Shown here: piece after piece, positions 1 through 6,569 of the stretch
Position numbering within the stretch: position 1 is the stretch's first letter
Layout of the letters: each line of letters starts with the position of its first letter
Source of the DNA: Bacilli bacterium
Lineage (GTDB): Bacteria; Bacillota_I; Bacilli_A; RFN20; CAG-826
DNA: 42,085 bases
Assembly: GCA_016298185.1 (NCBI GenBank)
Contig: JAEDDA010000009.1
Location: 1-42,085, forward strand
Direction of reading: 5' to 3'
Program-made: the position numbers and the translations under genes
The notes under the pieces: model-generated
What the model saw: the letters and a program-made list of their open reading frames with translations, nothing else
The model's database searches: none
Told to the model about the DNA's origin: nothing

Positions 1-956
1 TGTTCACCATAAAATAATTCAAAGGAAATCAAATCAACTTTATTTAAATCTTCATTAAACATATTAACTCCTGAAATTTGATGATTATCATAAGTAGTAT
101 AATAATATATACCTCTATCAGCATTCATACATGAGGTGTAAAGAGTTATTTCAAACTCATTATCATTAACCTCACAACAGCCTCGTTGTTGATCAACAGA
201 ATTGAGAATATGAAAAAACTGACTTAACTCCTCATATTCACTTTCTCCTGATTTTGAATTCATCTTAACAAAAGCAACACGAATAAACCTTGATTGTGAT
301 GATAAATCTCCAGGTAAGCCTAAGGCCCCCATTCCCCTACTATAGCATTTTAAATCAAGATCGGTCGAAAACAAATTGATAGGATTTTTGGGCGATAAAT
401 GTAAATAATTATTTAAAGCCTGCATTTGATAAGGAAATGGTGGATTATTAGTTAATACCCCAACCTTATTATCATAAATATTGATTCCTTCTTTTACAAT
501 CTCAACCGTTATTGCTTCATTTTTATCCGCAATTAGCCAATGAAGCTGCGCTAACGGAAGTTTACTACTAAATGGAATATTAACCATATTCATTTTCTGA
601 AGCAAAACTCTTACCTCATTTACATTTTGGCATTGCGCTAAAATCCAAGGAATAAATTCAAATTGACAAATATTATCCTTATCACTATCCTCTTCATGAT
701 AACAAGCATTCCCAACAAAATTTAACCCGGCCATACAAAGCCCTTTTTCATTCATGGCATCATAATAAAGAGGATAATTTAATGCAATATGTGCCATTCC
801 AATTATGGCATAATGATTATTCATTTCACCCTTGAATCGAAATTTAAGTGGATAATTCCTCGGAATAATAGTTACTTTATCACCGTATGAAAATTCATAA
901 TCAAGATTTCTTCCAAAGTAAAAGTTATTTTTTTTATAAGTTGCGGCAGTGCACAT
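1..956 (-). CDS. Bile salt hydrolase / choloylglycine hydrolase (3' end cut by window edge)
   Basis: Ntn-hydrolase of the choloylglycine hydrolase family; it cleaves the amide bond of glycine- or taurine-conjugated bile acids, normally in the cytoplasm. I translated it directly: ATG at 956-954, open without interruption for 318 codons to the window edge. Family proteins are about 315-330 residues, so only the last few can be missing. The start Met is followed by Cys2, the self-processed nucleophile. Other expected residues are R16 and D19 (RNLD), N79 (AGLNF), N171 (VLTNNP) and R223 in a LGLPGDLSSQSRF segment, which is a strong family signature. A GGGAGG ribosome site lies 8 bases upstream and overlaps the end of a decayed membrane ORF. 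Penicillin V acylases share the fold; the LGLPGDLSS block favours bile salt hydrolase, but substrate preference cannot be proved here. Confidence 0.9.
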   Translation of the reverse strand, partial: MCTAATYKKNNFYFGRNLDYEFSYGDKVTIIPRNYPLKFRFKGEMNNHYAIIGMAHIALNYPLYYDAMNEKGLCMAGLNFVGNACYHEEDSDKDNICQFEFIPWILAQCQNVNEVRVLLQKMNMVNIPFSSKLPLAQLHWLIADKNEAITVEIVKEGINIYDNKVGVLTNNPPFPYQMQALNNYLHLSPKNPINLFSTDLDLKCYSRGMGALGLPGDLSSQSRFIRVAFVKMNSKSGESEYEELSQFFHILNSVDQQRGCCEVNDNEFEITLYTSCMNADRGIYYYTTYDNHQISGVNMFNEDLNKVDLISFELFYGE

Positions 957-962
957 TTTTTT

Positions 963-1188
963 AGCCTCCCATTTTTAGCATATCACAAAACAACGGATGT
1001 AAATAAAATACTAGAAAATAAGCAAGCTCTATTATAATTGGAACGAAAATAAATATTAATTGAACAACAAATAGTTTAAAGCTACTTCCATCCTTTTTTA
1101 TTAAAATAGTAACAATAATATTTATAATTGAAGAAAGGACGTATCCTATTGATCCAAATAATGCTCTTTAATGGCAAAGATAAAACAT
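963..1188 (-). pseudogene. Broken small membrane-protein ORF upstream of the bile salt hydrolase
   Basis: The reading frame 1188 to 961 starts MFYLCH, meets an in-frame TAA at 1170-1168, then stays open for about 68 codons (RALFGSIGYVLSS... to ...CDMLKMGG) before TAA at 963-961. The open part holds two hydrophobic segments, around SIINIIVTILI and FVVQLIFIFVPIIIELAYFLVFYL, separated by a charged KKDGSS loop. The open part after the stop has no ATG, GTG or TTG at a usable place. It ends on the ribosome site of the bile salt hydrolase, as if it had been the preceding operon gene. I do not recognise the family. This stretch fills most of the 311-base gap between the cupin and hydrolase genes; nothing else stands out there. 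Confidence 0.35.
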
Positions 1189-1267
1189 TTTAATATAAAA
1201 AGCAAACACCCTTTCGTTTTTTGAAAACAACCTGATTTGTTATAGAATTCAGCAAGTTAAATTGGAA

Positions 1268-1585
1268 TTAACAGTTTGGTGCCGGTGCTTTAACAACAAT
1301 AAACTCTAGTGTTTCTTCAGAAACATTTTTTAAGTTCATTTTTGTATGGAACGGAACTTTTAATACTGTTCCTGTTTGATATTCATGTGTTTCCTGTTCA
1401 TTCAAAGTTGCTGATAATGTTCCGCGAACAACTGTAATATACACATTTTTTGCATTTGAAAAATGCTCCGGCAGACATTCACCCTTATTCAAGATCATAT
1501 GCATATAGTGTATATTTTCATCAATAATTACCTTTTCAACTGTTTTGTCATTTCCTTGTGTTAATTTAAAAATTTGTTCAATCAT
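1268..1585 (-). CDS. Small single-domain cupin protein
   Basis: A 105-residue protein with the pattern of a one-domain cupin: a first motif region around HMILNKGECLPEHFSNA with one His (H41), and a second around GTVLKVPFHTKMNLKNVS with H79. The full metal-binding set (two His, Glu, His) is not complete, so metal binding is uncertain. Stand-alone cupins of this size can be enzymes or small-molecule sensors; no substrate can be assigned. The ATG at 1585 is preceded by GGGAG at about 8 bases, and a promoter lies 30-60 bases upstream. It is followed by the decayed ORF and bile salt hydrolase on the same strand, but a gap of some 300 bases argues against a tight operon. Confidence 0.7.
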   Translation of the reverse strand: MIEQIFKLTQGNDKTVEKVIIDENIHYMHMILNKGECLPEHFSNAKNVYITVVRGTLSATLNEQETHEYQTGTVLKVPFHTKMNLKNVSEETLEFIVVKAPAPNC

Positions 1586-1615
1586 TTTTTCCGACTCCCT
1601 TTGCTTTATATCAAC

Positions 1616-1644
1616 TCTATAAATTCTAATTTATTTCACTTCAA
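1616..1644 (-). promoter_or_regulatory. Promoter of the cupin gene
   Basis: Reading the minus strand: TTGAAG (1644-1639), a 17-base spacer, then TATAGA (1621-1616). This is close to the vegetative sigma consensus, and the predicted start site gives a leader of about 25 bases containing the GGGAG ribosome site. Confidence 0.5.
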
Positions 1645-1679
1645 GACCAATTATTTTTATTTAATTATTTCTTAATATT

Positions 1680-1814
1680 TTACCATAAAATCGATAATTT
1701 ATACATGTAGTTGCCCACTTTGATTCCATATTTCTCAGATATTTCAAAAAGAGAAACCAAATTATTTACATGCATTTTGGCAAATTTAAGCTTTTCACTT
1801 ATTGTGAATTTCAT
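1680..1814 (-). pseudogene. 44-codon ORF resembling the N-terminal helix-turn-helix of an IS3-type transposase OrfA
   Basis: ATG at 1814-1812, stop TAA at 1682-1680. The product begins MKFTISEKLKFAKMHVNN and contains LFEISEKYGIKVGNYMYKL, which looks like the recognition-helix part of the OrfA/transposase_8 helix-turn-helix (conserved pattern K-x-Y-G-I). Full OrfA proteins are about 90-170 residues and are followed by an integrase-core OrfB; neither continues here, so this is probably a remnant. An AAGGGAG motif sits 9 bases before the ATG, but it also forms one arm of the hairpin after tRNA-Leu(CAA), so it may not be a real ribosome site. The assignment rests on visual similarity only. Confidence 0.35.
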
Positions 1815-1816
1815 AT

Positions 1817-1865
1817 AAAAAAGCTCCCTTCATATTGTACCAAGAATGGTTCAAATTTAAGGAGC
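1817..1865 (-). terminator. Probable terminator of tRNA-Leu(CAA)
   Basis: On the minus strand GCTCCTT (1865-1859) pairs with AAGGGAGC (1830-1823) with one bulged G. A small inner hairpin (ACCA/TGGT) lies in the loop, and six T follow (1822-1817). It starts 14 bases after the tRNA 3' end. The large loop makes it less certain than the other terminators here; it could instead be an end of the decayed insertion element. Confidence 0.4.
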
Positions 1866-1879
1866 AGTTTCATTAAATA

Positions 1880-1967
1880 TGGTGCCCAAGGTCGGACTTG
1901 AACCGACACGGTATCGCTACCGCTGGATTTTGAGTCCAGTGCGTCTACCAGTTTCACCACTCGGGCA
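1880..1967 (-). tRNA. tRNA-Leu(CAA)
   Basis: 88-base class II tRNA with a long variable arm. Anticodon stem CTGGA/TCCAG encloses loop CTCAAAA, giving anticodon CAA, which reads UUG. The acceptor stem is TGCCCGA/TTGGGCA with one G-T wobble pair, and CCA is encoded. It lies 47 bases after tRNA-Arg(CCG), probably in the same transcript. Confidence 0.93.
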
Positions 1968-2014
1968 GCGTGTTAATTATAAATTAATTTTTGTGATTAC
2001 TGCAATAATAAGTT

Positions 2015-2091
2015 TGGAGCGCCTGGTACGAGTTGAACGTACGACTTCAACCTTCGGGGGGTTGCACTCTAATCCACTGAGTTACAGGCGC
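2015..2091 (-). tRNA. tRNA-Arg(CCG), with an unusual C at position 33
   Basis: 77-base tRNA. Acceptor GCGCCTG/CAGGCGC, D stem ACTC/GAGT, T stem GTACG/CGTAC with loop TTCAACT, and encoded CCA are all intact. The anticodon stem CAACC/GGTTG closes loop CCCCGAA, so position 33 is C instead of the near-universal U and the anticodon is CCG (reads CGG). Losing a base would break the seven-base loop, so a simple indel error does not explain it. It begins 19 bases after the antiporter stop codon and is probably cut out of that transcript. Confidence 0.85.
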
Positions 2092-2110
2092 GTCTATATC
2101 TTATTATAAA

Positions 2111-3412
2111 TTACTCTTCTTCTATCTCTCCTGCTTTCTTTAAAGCAAACTTACTGACCATTGGTCCGATAAGTTCATAAATAAGAGTAGAAGTTAATAT
2201 AATCGCAATAATTAATGATCCCGCTAAACGGGTAACTTCATCTTCACTAGAACCAAATAAAGCGGATGCTGTTGTCGCTAAACCAATTGCCACACCAGCT
2301 TGTGGAATTAACGCAAAACCCAAGTATTTTTTGATTTTTGGTTCGCATTTTGCAATATTTGCGCCAGTAAAGGCACCGAGCCATTTACCAACAACACGGA
2401 ACACGATATAAATACCTGCGATTGCTAAGACGATTAAACCTGACTTATTAAAGAAGATTGTTAAATCAAGTGAAGCGCCAGAGATAACAAAGAACATCAA
2501 ATAGATAGGAGAAGTAAATCTATCCATAACATCAAGTGTACGTCCACTATCCTTGCACATATTGGTGTATACCGCACCAATCATCATACACATAAGTAAT
2601 GAAGATAATTCAAATCCACCTAGTTGAGGCATCTTAAATAGGAAGTACAAACCACACGCTAGGAAGATAGAAAATATAGCAATGATTAATCTGTTGTTTC
2701 TAGATTTGAACCATTTGTCCATCAATGAAATCAAGAAACCTAATGCCGCGCCAATAGATAAGGAAATTAAAATTTCAATTATTGGTTTAACAAGCATCTT
2801 ATAAATATCAAATGTTCCTGTTCCCGCAGCAAGCGTGGTTGCTACTTGGAATAAAATAGAAAACAAAATAAGAGCTGCCGCATCATCTAAAGCAACGACT
2901 GGTAATAATGTGTCCACCATTGGTCCACGCGCTTTATATTGCTTGATAATCATTAAAGTAGCCGCAGGTGCGGTCGCACTTGCGATTGCGCCAAGAGTGA
3001 ATACTAATTCCCAAGTTACTTGTGTTGGGAAAATGAAGTGGGCCACCACTAAAGCAGCAATAACTAAAATAGAGGCAAATAACGCTTCAAAGATAGTAAT
3101 AATAATTACTTTCTTACCAACTGCTTTAATCGTGGAAATTTTAAAAGATGTACCAATAGAAAAAGCAATAAATCCTAGGGCAATTGTACTGACCCATTTA
3201 ATCTTATCAATGAATCCATAAATGACGCTTTCTCTAATGCCATCATATGTAAAGTTGTTAAATAATAAACCGAATACAAAAGGACCCATGATAATGCCGG
3301 TTAGGATATAACCAGTAACATTAGGTAATTTAAGAACCTTCATTATTCTTGTGGACAATAAAGCCGCAAGCAAAAGAAGGGCAATGTAAACAAATATATG
3401 AACGTATTCCAT
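2111..3412 (-). CDS. Cation/proton antiporter, CPA2-like (Na+/H+ or K+/H+)
   Basis: 433-residue integral membrane protein with about 12 hydrophobic segments, of the sodium/hydrogen exchanger fold (NapA/KefB-like). TAPAAT (147-152) marks the crossing unwound helix, and a double aspartate (D176-D177, in VALDDAA) matches the DD ion-binding pair of electrogenic CPA2 exchangers, as against the ND pair of CPA1. There is no C-terminal RCK/TrkA-N domain, so regulation may come from the small protein encoded 6 bases upstream (3419-3748). ATG at 3412; two tRNA genes follow on the same strand. Expected role: exchange of Na+ or K+ for H+ at the cytoplasmic membrane for pH and ion balance. Ion choice cannot be read from the sequence. 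Confidence 0.85.
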   Translation of the reverse strand: MEYVHIFVYIALLLLAALLSTRIMKVLKLPNVTGYILTGIIMGPFVFGLLFNNFTYDGIRESVIYGFIDKIKWVSTIALGFIAFSIGTSFKISTIKAVGKKVIIITIFEALFASILVIAALVVAHFIFPTQVTWELVFTLGAIASATAPAATLMIIKQYKARGPMVDTLLPVVALDDAAALILFSILFQVATTLAAGTGTFDIYKMLVKPIIEILISLSIGAALGFLISLMDKWFKSRNNRLIIAIFSIFLACGLYFLFKMPQLGGFELSSLLMCMMIGAVYTNMCKDSGRTLDVMDRFTSPIYLMFFVISGASLDLTIFFNKSGLIVLAIAGIYIVFRVVGKWLGAFTGANIAKCEPKIKKYLGFALIPQAGVAIGLATTASALFGSSEDEVTRLAGSLIIAIILTSTLIYELIGPMVSKFALKKAGEIEEE

Positions 3413-3418
3413 GACTAA

Positions 3419-3748
3419 TTAGATTGATCCTTCGTAATCGGCGATATCGCGTGAATACATAAAGCCTTTTATATCTTTGAAGTTATTTGTGTATTGGCGG
3501 ATAATTTCTTTAATATGTTCGAGTCTATTATCTTCGACAACAAATAAGCAGAGAACGCTTTCAAGCATTTCCACTTTTTCATATTGCCGTAAAGAGAAGA
3601 AATGATGATCACCTGGGTAGTCATCAATAGCGTGTTTTAAAGATTCAGTGCTCACCACTGTCGCATTGTAACCTTCCAATTTTAATTGTTCTAAAGCAGC
3701 AACTGCTTTTTCGGAACTTTTAAGAACTAAATACAATTCTTTTTTCAT
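3419..3748 (-). CDS. Small uncharacterised protein, possible antiporter regulator
   Basis: 109 residues from the ATG at 3748, which has AAGGTGA at suitable spacing. A GTG nine bases further up would sit on that ribosome site, so I reject it. I do not recognise the family. The predicted pattern is beta-alpha-beta: KKELYLVLKSSEKAVAALEQL, then NATVVSTESLKHAI, then VLCLFVVEDNRLEHIKEII. That resembles ferredoxin-like or PII-like regulators. It precedes the antiporter by 6 bases, so the two are almost certainly co-translated, and a regulatory subunit is a reasonable but unproved idea. Confidence 0.7.
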   Translation of the reverse strand: MKKELYLVLKSSEKAVAALEQLKLEGYNATVVSTESLKHAIDDYPGDHHFFSLRQYEKVEMLESVLCLFVVEDNRLEHIKEIIRQYTNNFKDIKGFMYSRDIADYEGSI

Positions 3749-3762
3749 GTTCATCACCTTCG

Positions 3763-3780
3763 TTATTTATTAATAAATAA
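3763..3780 (-). repeat. Perfect 18-bp AT palindrome between tRNA-Leu(CAG) and the antiporter pair
   Basis: TTATTTATT followed by its exact reverse complement AATAAATAA. It lies in the 35-45 bases between the tRNA and the start codon of the 109-residue protein, a place for an operator or an AT-rich promoter element. A chance AT palindrome is possible. Confidence 0.35.
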
Positions 3781-3792
3781 TTAGTTGTTTTT

Positions 3793-3876
3793 GGTGCGGC
3801 CAAGAAGATTTGAACTCCCACGGGTTTCCCCACTAGCGTCTGAAACTAGCGCGTCTACCATTCCGCCATGGCCGCA
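3793..3876 (-). tRNA. tRNA-Leu(CAG)
   Basis: 84-base class II tRNA: acceptor TGCGGCC/GGCCGCA, long variable arm, encoded CCA. The anticodon stem CTAGT/GCTAG (one T-G pair) encloses TTCAGAC, giving anticodon CAG, which reads CUG. It begins only 9 bases after the stop codon of the acyl-CoA synthetase gene, so it is probably released from that mRNA. Confidence 0.92.
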
Positions 3877-3885
3877 AGAAACGTG

Positions 3886-5535
3886 TTATCTTACGACACC
3901 ACGTTTTTCATCTTCTTGTTTTTGTAAGACTTTGAAATCAATCTTACCTAATAATGTCTTTGGCAGTTCATTACAGAATTCAATTTCTTTAGGAACTGAC
4001 CATCTAATAAGATATTTTCTACAAGTATCCATAATCGCATTTCTCATGCCTTCTTCATCGAAGAACTTTGCAACAACGAATATCTTAATAGCGCTTTGTA
4101 ATCTTGGATCAGGAATTTCAATTGCACAGCAAGCTTCCACTCCTGGAACGGATTCAACAAGTCTTTCAATTTCGGTTGGGAAAACTCCAACACCAGAGAC
4201 TTTAACTACTCTTTTCTTTCTTTGCTTAAAGAATACATAGTTATCTTTATCCATATATCCTAAATCACCAGTATATAACCAGCCATCTTTGACTGCTTCT
4301 TTAGTGGACTTCTCATCATTGTAGTAGCCGTTCATAATCGCACCACTCTTAAGGATGATCTCGCCAATCTCGCCTCTTGGAAGTTCTTTACCATTATCAT
4401 CAACAATCTTAAATTCCGCACCAGACATTGGATAACCAATACTTCCTTCTCTGTTGTGGTCATAGGTGTTAACGATATTGACACAAACTGCTTCGGTTAA
4501 ACCATATCCTTCAAATAATTGGCAATGAGAGCCATTCTTCTTCATGGTTTCATTCCATTCTTTTTGGAGATTGGTATTTAATGAATCACCACCGCAGAAA
4601 ACAACATGTAAGTTTTTAAGTCCTTTATTATGTGTGAATTCTGGACATTTCAATAAACTTTCATACATTGTTGGAACACCAGTAATGCATGTAACTTTGG
4701 TCTTTTTCATTATCTTTGCCGTCTCTTTTGCGGAGAATTTAGGCACTAAGATACATGAGAATCTTGTAATTAATGGAGCGTGCATTGTGATGCCTAAACC
4801 GAATCCATGGAAGGATGGTAATACCGCAAGCATACCTCCGCCACGAACTTGTTCTGGTTTTAAAGATAAGAATTCACAAGCATGTTCAGCAACACAGTTA
4901 ATATTGTTATCAGATAAACAAATGGTCTTTGGATCACCGGTTGTGGAACCACTATGTAAGAGGATAGAAGTTTCACTAGCTTTGCCAGTAACTGTTTCTG
5001 GAATATGACCAGTTGGTTTTAAATCTTTTAAATATTTGAAACCTTTGAAAGAGCCTCTCCATTTACCGAGTTTCTTTCTAATAGCTCTATTCATAAAGTT
5101 GTGATAGATAAACTTTTTACCTAAAGGTAAGAAATCTTCGATACGGGTCACGATGACCATATCAGATATTTCTCTATATCTTTCAACTTCTTTAGCGACA
5201 CGTTGTTCGAATAAGAAAGCAAATTTAGTTTTTGTTTGATTGATAATGGATTTAATTTGGTTGAATGGAGTAAATGGATGGACGAAGTTACAAATCGCAC
5301 CAATCTTATTCGCGGCATAGAACAAAATTAAAACTTCTGGAATGTTAGGTTGGGCGATTAATAAAACATCACCTTTTTTAACATCTAAACGATTTGCCAA
5401 AATATCAGACATGCGGTCAATGAGCTTTCCGAATTTTTTAAAACGGATTTTCTTACCTTGATAATAAATGGCTAAGCCGTGAGGATAATCCAAAACAGCT
5501 TCGTGTAATTTTTCATAAATAGTTGGATTTTGCAT
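3886..5535 (-). CDS. AMP-forming acyl-CoA synthetase / acyl ligase
   Basis: 549-residue member of the ANL adenylating superfamily; it activates a carboxylic acid as acyl-AMP and then usually as the CoA thioester. Visible core motifs in order: the P-loop LLHSGSTTGDPK (about residue 195), FEGYGLTE (A5), YTGDLGYMD with the ribose-binding Asp (A7), the hinge around KRVVKVSGVGVFPTEIE (A8), and LLGKID with the catalytic Lys near the C-terminus (A10). The N-terminus (YEKLHEAVLDYP) and length fit fatty- or medium-chain acyl-CoA ligases. It starts 2 bases after the stop of the HGSNAT-like acyltransferase gene, so its product may feed that enzyme. tRNA-Leu(CAG) follows 9 bases downstream. The substrate is unknown. 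Confidence 0.85.
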   Translation of the reverse strand: MQNPTIYEKLHEAVLDYPHGLAIYYQGKKIRFKKFGKLIDRMSDILANRLDVKKGDVLLIAQPNIPEVLILFYAANKIGAICNFVHPFTPFNQIKSIINQTKTKFAFLFEQRVAKEVERYREISDMVIVTRIEDFLPLGKKFIYHNFMNRAIRKKLGKWRGSFKGFKYLKDLKPTGHIPETVTGKASETSILLHSGSTTGDPKTICLSDNNINCVAEHACEFLSLKPEQVRGGGMLAVLPSFHGFGLGITMHAPLITRFSCILVPKFSAKETAKIMKKTKVTCITGVPTMYESLLKCPEFTHNKGLKNLHVVFCGGDSLNTNLQKEWNETMKKNGSHCQLFEGYGLTEAVCVNIVNTYDHNREGSIGYPMSGAEFKIVDDNGKELPRGEIGEIILKSGAIMNGYYNDEKSTKEAVKDGWLYTGDLGYMDKDNYVFFKQRKKRVVKVSGVGVFPTEIERLVESVPGVEACCAIEIPDPRLQSAIKIFVVAKFFDEEGMRNAIMDTCRKYLIRWSVPKEIEFCNELPKTLLGKIDFKVLQKQEDEKRGVVR

Positions 5536-5537
5536 AA

Positions 5538-6362
5538 TTATTTACCTAAAAATATATTCAACAAAGACAAAACACCGATAATAACAATGACATGAACACC
5601 ATAAATGATTAAGGAGTGACGACCCATAAAACATAATGGTCTTTCCCAATTACCTCTTTTCTTGATAAGAGATTTTCTTTCTGGCAAGTAGAATAATTCG
5701 GAGAAGTAAGCACCCGCAAAAAAGAAGAAAATAAATGGGAATAATGGTAACCAGTCAGCGTTGCTATCTGGATATGTTGGCCTAAATAGAGCAGGTATAT
5801 GAACGACTAATTCTTTCTCTTCCACATAACTGACAAGATGTGGATATAAGAACCAGCTTAATAAGAACATGACGAGGACACCTATAATCACTACTCTCCA
5901 TCCACCTTTTTGGAAGAAACAGTAAAATAAGGTCGACCAGGCTAAAACAGCAATAATGTTAAAGTTAATACTTAAGGTGCTTAGATTAAGCGGTTTAGCA
6001 AGGAACATTGTTCCTAAATTTGAAACAACTGCAAGTATCGCCGCAATCGCAAGCATCTGTGCTGCTCTAATCCAGTTATTCTTAGAGAAAGCAGTAGAAA
6101 CACCAGAAACAAAGCAGAAACCAATAAGGGCAAGGAATCTCACGATCTGACGAACATCATGGTTCCAATAGAAAGAGGTAACTTTGTATATTCCAGCGCC
6201 ACCTTTCCAACCTTGTGAGAAAATCATAAGGAAACAAAAGAGGTGGTCCATAACAACAAGACCAATTAATAATCCACGAATAAAATCTATTTCGTGTATA
6301 CGTTTCTCAAATGCACCTGGTTTTCTAGTAATTGATTCGTTTTGTAATGCTTGTTCGCTCAT
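5538..6362 (-). CDS. HGSNAT-like (DUF1624) membrane acyltransferase
   Basis: Multi-pass membrane protein with the N-terminal signature HEIDFIRGLLIGLVVMDHLF, typical of the heparan-alpha-glucosaminide N-acetyltransferase catalytic domain family, and the usual end GRHSLIIYGVHVIVII. About eight hydrophobic segments. Family members use acyl-CoA to acetylate a substrate across the membrane. I chose the ATG at 6362 (274 residues). A frame-extending TTG at 6407 has no ribosome site. TATACT (6377-6372) lies 9 bases before this ATG, so the mRNA may be nearly leaderless. The next gene, 2 bases on, is an acyl-CoA synthetase; together they look like a make-and-transfer acyl pair. The acceptor is unknown. 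Confidence 0.75.
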   Translation of the reverse strand: MSEQALQNESITRKPGAFEKRIHEIDFIRGLLIGLVVMDHLFCFLMIFSQGWKGGAGIYKVTSFYWNHDVRQIVRFLALIGFCFVSGVSTAFSKNNWIRAAQMLAIAAILAVVSNLGTMFLAKPLNLSTLSINFNIIAVLAWSTLFYCFFQKGGWRVVIIGVLVMFLLSWFLYPHLVSYVEEKELVVHIPALFRPTYPDSNADWLPLFPFIFFFFAGAYFSELFYLPERKSLIKKRGNWERPLCFMGRHSLIIYGVHVIVIIGVLSLLNIFLGK

Positions 6363-6424
6363 ACCTAACAAAGTATATACCATTTCATATTTTATTAAAA
6401 TATCCAAGAATGATATAAAACGAT

Positions 6425-6459
6425 GGTAAATAAAAAATGATAATCATAAGATTATCATC
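6425..6459 (-). terminator. Terminator of tRNA-Pro(CGG)
   Basis: On the minus strand a perfect 9-bp stem ATGATAATC/GATTATCAT (6458-6450 with 6445-6437) with a four-base loop is followed by a run of T (6437-6431). It lies 10 bases after the tRNA 3' end and separates it from the acyltransferase gene. The stem is AT-rich but long. Confidence 0.65.
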
Positions 6460-6468
6460 CTTATAAGC

Positions 6469-6545
6469 TGGTCGGAAAGATGGGATTTGAACCCATGACT
6501 TCTTGCTCCCGAAGCAAGCGCGCTACCAAACTGCGCTACTTCCCG
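6469..6545 (-). tRNA. tRNA-Pro(CGG)
   Basis: 77-base tRNA starting CGGGAAG as expected for bacterial Pro tRNA. The acceptor pairs CGGGAAG/CTTTCCG with one G-T pair; discriminator A and CCA are encoded. Anticodon stem CTTGC/GCAAG, loop TTCGGGA, anticodon CGG reading CCG. It starts 13 bases after the polC stop codon. Confidence 0.93.
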
Positions 6546-6549
6546 ATAT

Positions 6550-6569
6550 CCCTTTCTTTTAGAAAAGGG
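6550..6569 (-). other. Hairpin spanning the polC stop codon
   Basis: Minus strand CCCTTTTCT, AAA, AGAAAGGG: a stem with one bulged T whose apical region contains the polC TAA (6561-6559). No T tract follows because tRNA-Pro begins 4 bases later, so this is more likely a 3'-end or processing structure than a terminator. Confidence 0.45.

Noticed and set aside
2835..3221. A 128-codon frame on the plus strand opposite the antiporter gene
   Set aside because: It is the antisense of a clear membrane-protein gene, with no ribosome site or family features.
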